Positions 59,716-64,000 of a stretch of DNA of 64,000 bases are shown here, piece after piece. Positions within the stretch are counted from its first letter, which is position 1. Every line of letters begins with the position of its first letter. A program made the position numbers and the translations under genes. The stretch is from Limonium bicolor. Its lineage: Eukaryota > Streptophyta > Magnoliopsida > Caryophyllales > Plumbaginaceae. The stretch covers positions 106,036,046 through 106,100,045 of the forward strand of contig CM041777.1 of the NCBI GenBank assembly GCA_023374045.1, given 5' to 3'. A model generated the notes under the pieces. It was not told where the DNA came from. It saw only the letters and a list, made by a program, of their open reading frames with translations, and did not search any database.

Positions 59716-61312
59716 ATCTATCCCATATTGAAAATCAATTTACTGATCCAGAACCAAATGCAATCTCCAGAATCACTACCAGAAACCCAAGACGTTCTTT
59801 CAAACGGAACAAACCCATGGATTCTTATTTCCATACCACCAAAATTTATTATCCTCGTCCTACTCCTCCAAATATCCAATATGAAGAACGCTCCAAATTT
59901 ACTTCAGCTCAATATGACGGTGCTTCTGTCTATGAATAGAACATAAATGGAAAATCAGAGTATGAGATTCTGAATACCTTACAAGAAATGGGCATGGCAA
60001 AGAATGCCTACAAGATGCGAAGGCTGACTGAAAAACAAGCTGACATTACCATCGTTTCAGGATTTACAGGCCAATTAAGGCAATGGTGGGATCATGCCCT
60101 TACCCTCGACAATAAACAAGAAATCATGAACCATCAAGTTGAAGTCTTTGATGGAGAAGACAGATCTTCCATGAAAGATGATGCATGTGATTTCTTAATT
60201 ATCACAATAAGCCTCCACTTTGTTGGCAATCCAAGAGAAGAATTGAATTCCAATAAGATTCTTCTCACCAACCTTCGATGTCCAACAATATCCGATTACA
60301 GATAGTACAAGGATATGTACCTTACACAAGTCCTACAACGCGAAGATTGTATGGCTAATTTCTGGAAAGAAAGATTCATTCCAGGATTGCCTACATTGTT
60401 CGCACAACAGATTATCACCAAACTTCAGCAAGAAGTTGGTCAAGAGACCATACCTTGGGAAGCAATAGCCTATGGTCAACTTTTTGCCTTTGTAAAAAAG
60501 GAGGCCCTGAACTTATGTCAGGATCTCAAAATCCAGTCCAAATATGGCAATGAAAAGGCCCAAGCACGAAGAGAAATGGGCTCTTTCTGCAAGATGTTTG
60601 GAATCGAGAAAATTACTCCTCCATCCAAGAAACAAATAGTCCACAAACGTTTCACCTCCAGATCCAAACAACCTTATCGATCCAAACCACAATATCGTAA
60701 GCCCTATAAACCTTATCGTCAAAAGTATAGGTCAAACCATAAACCTACAAGGTTTGCTTCCAAGAATATGACTCAGATCACATGTTGGAAATGTGGTCGC
60801 AAGGGTCACAAGGCAGATCAATGTCGTGTCAAGCAGAAGATCAATAAAATCTTCGCAGACGACAAGGATCTACAAGAAAAGCTCTCTAAGGTTTTGCGAC
60901 AAGATAATCCCAATTCTCTAGAAGATGAGAATTACATTCACCAGATAGATCATGATGCTTCAAGTTCCAGTTATGAATCTACAGATGATTCTTCAGGATC
61001 TATCAATGTCAAACCAATGACATAGATTCAGCAGAACTTCTGTATGAACTCATTAACAAGATTTCGAATCCAGATGAGAAAAGGCAATATCTACAACAGT
61101 TAGCCAAGTTGCTTGCCTCATAGGATTCCAAAAAGACGCTCCCTGAACCATTTAGTATCTCCAAAACTCTTGACAAGTACCCAATAGCATCAAGTAGTAA
61201 TCTGTTTGGCAAGGTTCCAACTCAGGAATTACAAAAGGATATTAAGATCCTCAAACAAGAGATTCAGGCGCTTAAAGCCGAACTCCATCAAATCAAATTC
61301 GATGGATTAGGT
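59716..61312 (+). pseudogene. Viral ORF1 coat-protein region, copy C
   Basis: A TAG at about 59938 replaces Trp (YE*NING in effect). The core is open from 59988 to 60305, where another Trp codon became TAG (DYR*YKDM). It is then open 60315-61025 with WKERFIPGLPTLFAQQI, the basic stretch, and zinc knuckle CWKCGRKGHKADQC at 60783-60824. A small deletion near 61010 and a stop near 61122 (LAS*DSKK) follow, before a coiled-coil segment leading to the protease. Confidence 0.85.
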
Positions 61313-63447
61313 GTGCAAGCTCGAATTTCTCTTTTAGAAGTAGCAAAAGCTTCTACGACGGAAGAAGATGCTTCTCAAGATCAGCCAATACCACACGAAT
61401 TGGGTGTCATTTCCATAACATCCCAAGTCCATCATCCAGAAACCCAGGCCATAAACATCATTGAAAGATTTCGCTTTCAAAAATGGTATTCCAACATCAC
61501 GCTTGTAGTCGAAGGAATCGACTTCAGGATGACAATGGTTGCTCTTATCGATTCAGGAGCAGACCAAAACTGTATCCGAGAAGGATTAGTTCCTCACCAT
61601 TATTGTTCTCCTACTCGAGAACGATTAGTAGGTGCAGGAAACGATCCACTCAAAATCATAGCCAAAACATCCAAACTTTCTGTCCAAAACAAGAATCTCC
61701 TTGTTAAACTACAATTTGTAGTTATTAAAAACATTAGCCAAGACATTATCCTTGGCTCTCCTTTTATTATCCAGTTGTATCCTTTCTTTGTTGATCATAA
61801 GGGATTACATGTCAAGATCAATAAAGAAAAGTATTCTTTTCTCTTTACCGAGCCCATAATCCAAAAAGAACTTAATGTTCTTCAATCCAATACTCTTTAC
61901 CAGCAGATCAATTCAATTACCAGAAAAGAAAGCCAGCTCCAGTTTTCTAAAAACCAACTCGCTCATATTCGAACAGTTGAGCGACTTCAATATCCCAGAA
62001 CTCAAAAGGATATTTCTCAAATGAAGAAAACCTTTGAAGATGTTAGCGCAGATCTACCTAATGCATTTGGAGTAGAAAGCCCCATATCGTTCATCTTCCA
62101 TATGAAAAGGATTTCGATGAACGCAATATTCCAACCAAGGCTCGACCTATTCAAATGAATAGCGAACATCTAGAGATTTGCAAGAAAGAAATTCAAACTC
62201 TTTTGGATAAAGGTTTGATTCGACCATCAAAATCACCATGGAGTTGTGATGCATTCTACGTCATGAATGCTGCAGAGAAGGAGCGTGGAGTTCCACGACT
62301 CGTCATAAACTACAAACCATTGAACAAGGTTCTTCAGTGGATTAGATATCCAATCCCTAACAAAAGAGATTACTAGGCCGCCTTTACAAGGCCAAAATCT
62401 TCTCCAAATTCGACATGAAGTCTGGTTTTTGGAAAATTCAGATTTCCGAATCAGATCGATATAAGACTGCATTTGTTGTCCCATTTGGTCATTACGAATG
62501 GAACGTAATGCCATTTGGTCTAAAGAATGCTCCATCAGACAACACCATATTCGACTTTTATCATTGTCTATATTGATGATGTCTTAGTCTTCTCAGATTC
62601 CATAGAACAACACTTCAAGCATCTCAAGACATTCCATTCGGTCATCAAGACTAATGGTCTAGTTGTTTCCAAACCCAAGATGAAGTTGTTCCAGGTTAAC
62701 ATACGTTTTCTTGGACGCAGCATCTATCAAAACACCATTACTCCCATCCAAAGAAGCTTGGAATTTGTTTCCAAATTTCCAGACGAGATCAAAGAAAAGA
62801 ATCAGTTACAAAGATTCTTAGGATGTCTTAATTATCTTTCAGATTTCTTTCCAAAGCTTCGTCAACATTGCAAGCTTCTTTATTCTAGATTACAAAAGAA
62901 TCCTTCACCACGGACTCCAGAGCACACCAAAGTTGTGCAATCCCTAAAACAATATACCTATTACTTACCATGCCTAACCATTCCACATCTCCAAGCCTTT
63001 CTGATCGTGGAAACTGACGCATCCAACATTGGCTATGGAGGAATTCTCAAATAAAGACCAAAAGGTCTTACTCAAGAGCAGTTGGTACGCTTCCACTCTG
63101 GAATATGGATCGGGCCACAACTCAATTATTCCACAATCGAAAAAGAAATTCTTTCATTCGTACTATGTATTTCAAAATTTCAAGATGATTTATACAACAA
63201 ATCCTTTTTACTACGTATAGATTGTAAATCAGCAAAAGACGTTTTACAAAAGGATGTTAAAAATCTCATTTCAAAACAAATTTTTGCCCGTTGGCAAGCT
63301 ATTCTTTCTGTTTTCGACTTTCAAATTGAATTCATCAAAGGGGAGGATAACCCTTACCAGATTTTCTTTCACGAGAATTTTTACAAGGAAAACTTTCAAA
63401 ACAAAATAATATATCACCAGATCATATATCACCAGATTCTCACATAA
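61313..63447 (+). pseudogene. Viral ORF1 protease, reverse transcriptase and RNase H, copy C
   Basis: The protease (61313 onward, 281 codons open) keeps ALIDSGADQNCIREG near 61540-61580 and an ILGSPFIIQLYPFF block. The frame changes near 62070. The reverse transcriptase starts EHLEICKKEIQTLLDKGLIR, shifts near 62376, and loses about 26 bp just before the YIDD motif (62569-62580). RNase H has ETDASNIGYGGILK and then a TAA at 63052-63054 in place of a Gln codon. The end of ORF1 is shifted by a 1-bp loss near 63350. Confidence 0.87.
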
Positions 63448-63470
63448 ACAATATCTTCTTTCCACAGAAA

Positions 63471-64000
63471 ATGAGTGACAAAAGCAAGGGGAAACAACCC
63501 AAGCGTGAGAAGCCACAAACTTCTCAAGATTACCAGATGGTGCCCCAACAGCACCCATCATACAAGAATATACCAATTACGCCCTCACCGGCGGTCACCA
63601 CACAAAATCCATATGCACCATTATCACAAGACTTCCCAGCACCAACATTTTTACAAGCAGCCAAGACACCTACAAAACTTCAATCTACCAGATCCACAAA
63701 ACACCCCCAATGGCTACCATATTAAACCAATCCAAGAAAAAATTACCATCACCAGATATATCCAAACACAACCACAAGAAATAGTCAACAGTATTGCCAA
63801 AAGGATTTTCCCTCCAGAAATACACTGGCAAACCAATATGCAACAGAAAACCCTCAAATACTATGAGCTTATCCTCATAGAAACCAGATCTATAGAACTA
63901 ACCCATAGATCAAATCCAAATTCCTCACAAACTGATTTTTCCAGATGTTTTATCAAGAAGGTAGTTTCAGCCAAAGAATGGGGATCAATCCATCAGCCCC
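63471..64000 (+). pseudogene. Viral ORF2, copy C (partial at window end)
   Basis: Starts MSDKSKGKQPKREKPQTSQD, matching copy B. A small deletion near 63698 (RSTKHPQWLPY in place of RSTQNTPNGY) shifts the frame to a stop at 63725. The sequence then follows copy B to the window end, with the FSRCFIKKVV block near 63940. Confidence 0.65.

Larger units (their letters stand above)
57565..64000 (+). mobile_element. Endogenous caulimovirid genome, copy C (partial, leaves window)
   Basis: Plus-strand copy with leader, primer-binding site, ORF1 and the first part of ORF2; the window ends inside ORF2. It mirrors copy B from 57560 down to about 51250. Its own stops and deletions differ from those of B. 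ORF3 and the distal non-coding region, if present, lie beyond the window. Confidence 0.85.

Overview
This window reads as nuclear DNA from a flowering plant, probably a dicot. It is AT-rich and built almost entirely of nested transposable elements and old viral insertions. I found no intact host protein gene, rRNA or convincing tRNA gene. The plant assignment rests on several plant-specific element types: a Sirevirus-type Ty1/copia retrotransposon, a non-autonomous CACTA element, Stowaway and Mutator-like MITEs, and endogenous caulimovirid (plant pararetrovirus) genomes.

Region 1 (1-31895) is a nest of elements. Repeats that look CACTA-subterminal occupy 1-440. A solo-LTR-like element (571-9016, target duplication tttct) is interrupted by a second member of the same family (1821-6106), which itself carries a Stowaway MITE (2280-2517). 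A remnant of an EF-hand gene lies near 9240-9530. A third LTR (11101-19769, target duplication aatat) contains a non-autonomous CACTA element (15668-18363, target duplication aaa). That LTR sits at the edge of a large inverted-repeat element (19775-25462) whose arms each hold a decayed plant En/Spm-type transposase-like gene. Two minisatellite blocks follow (25036-25311 and 25735-26660). Next is a repeat-rich element with palindromic 'accgtaatctaaag' motifs (27150-29157), split by a 1.39 kb Mutator-type MITE with a 9-bp target duplication (27459-28846). The 3' part of a fourth, inverted LTR ends this region (30061-31895).

Region 2 (31896-64000) is an endogenous pararetrovirus array. Copies A (31896-40370) and B (49692-57560) are head-to-tail on the minus strand. 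Copy C (57565 to the window end) is on the plus strand, head-to-head with B. Each copy has the order primer-binding site, ORF1 (movement protein, zinc-knuckle coat protein, aspartic protease, reverse transcriptase, RNase H), then ORF2 (about 444 aa, unknown function). A third conserved ORF (about 231 aa) follows in A and B; copy C leaves the window inside ORF2. The layout resembles florendoviruses and petuviruses, but the genus cannot be fixed from sequence alone. Every ORF1 carries stops, frameshifts or deletions. B and C form an inverted repeat with arms of about 6.3 kb and almost no spacer.

The junction of A and B is interrupted by one complete Sirevirus-like element (40371-49686, target duplication gtagt), which landed in the last codons of ORF3. 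It has two nearly identical LTRs of about 820 bp, a tRNA-Met primer site, gag, protease, integrase, reverse transcriptase and RNase H, an extra 3' ORF, and four purine-rich motifs before the 3' LTR. Its coding regions are frame-broken although its LTRs are young.

Nothing here looks like a functioning cellular pathway. The biological interest lies in the viral hairpin as a possible small-RNA source, in the third viral ORF, and in the order of nested insertions that the target duplications allow one to read.
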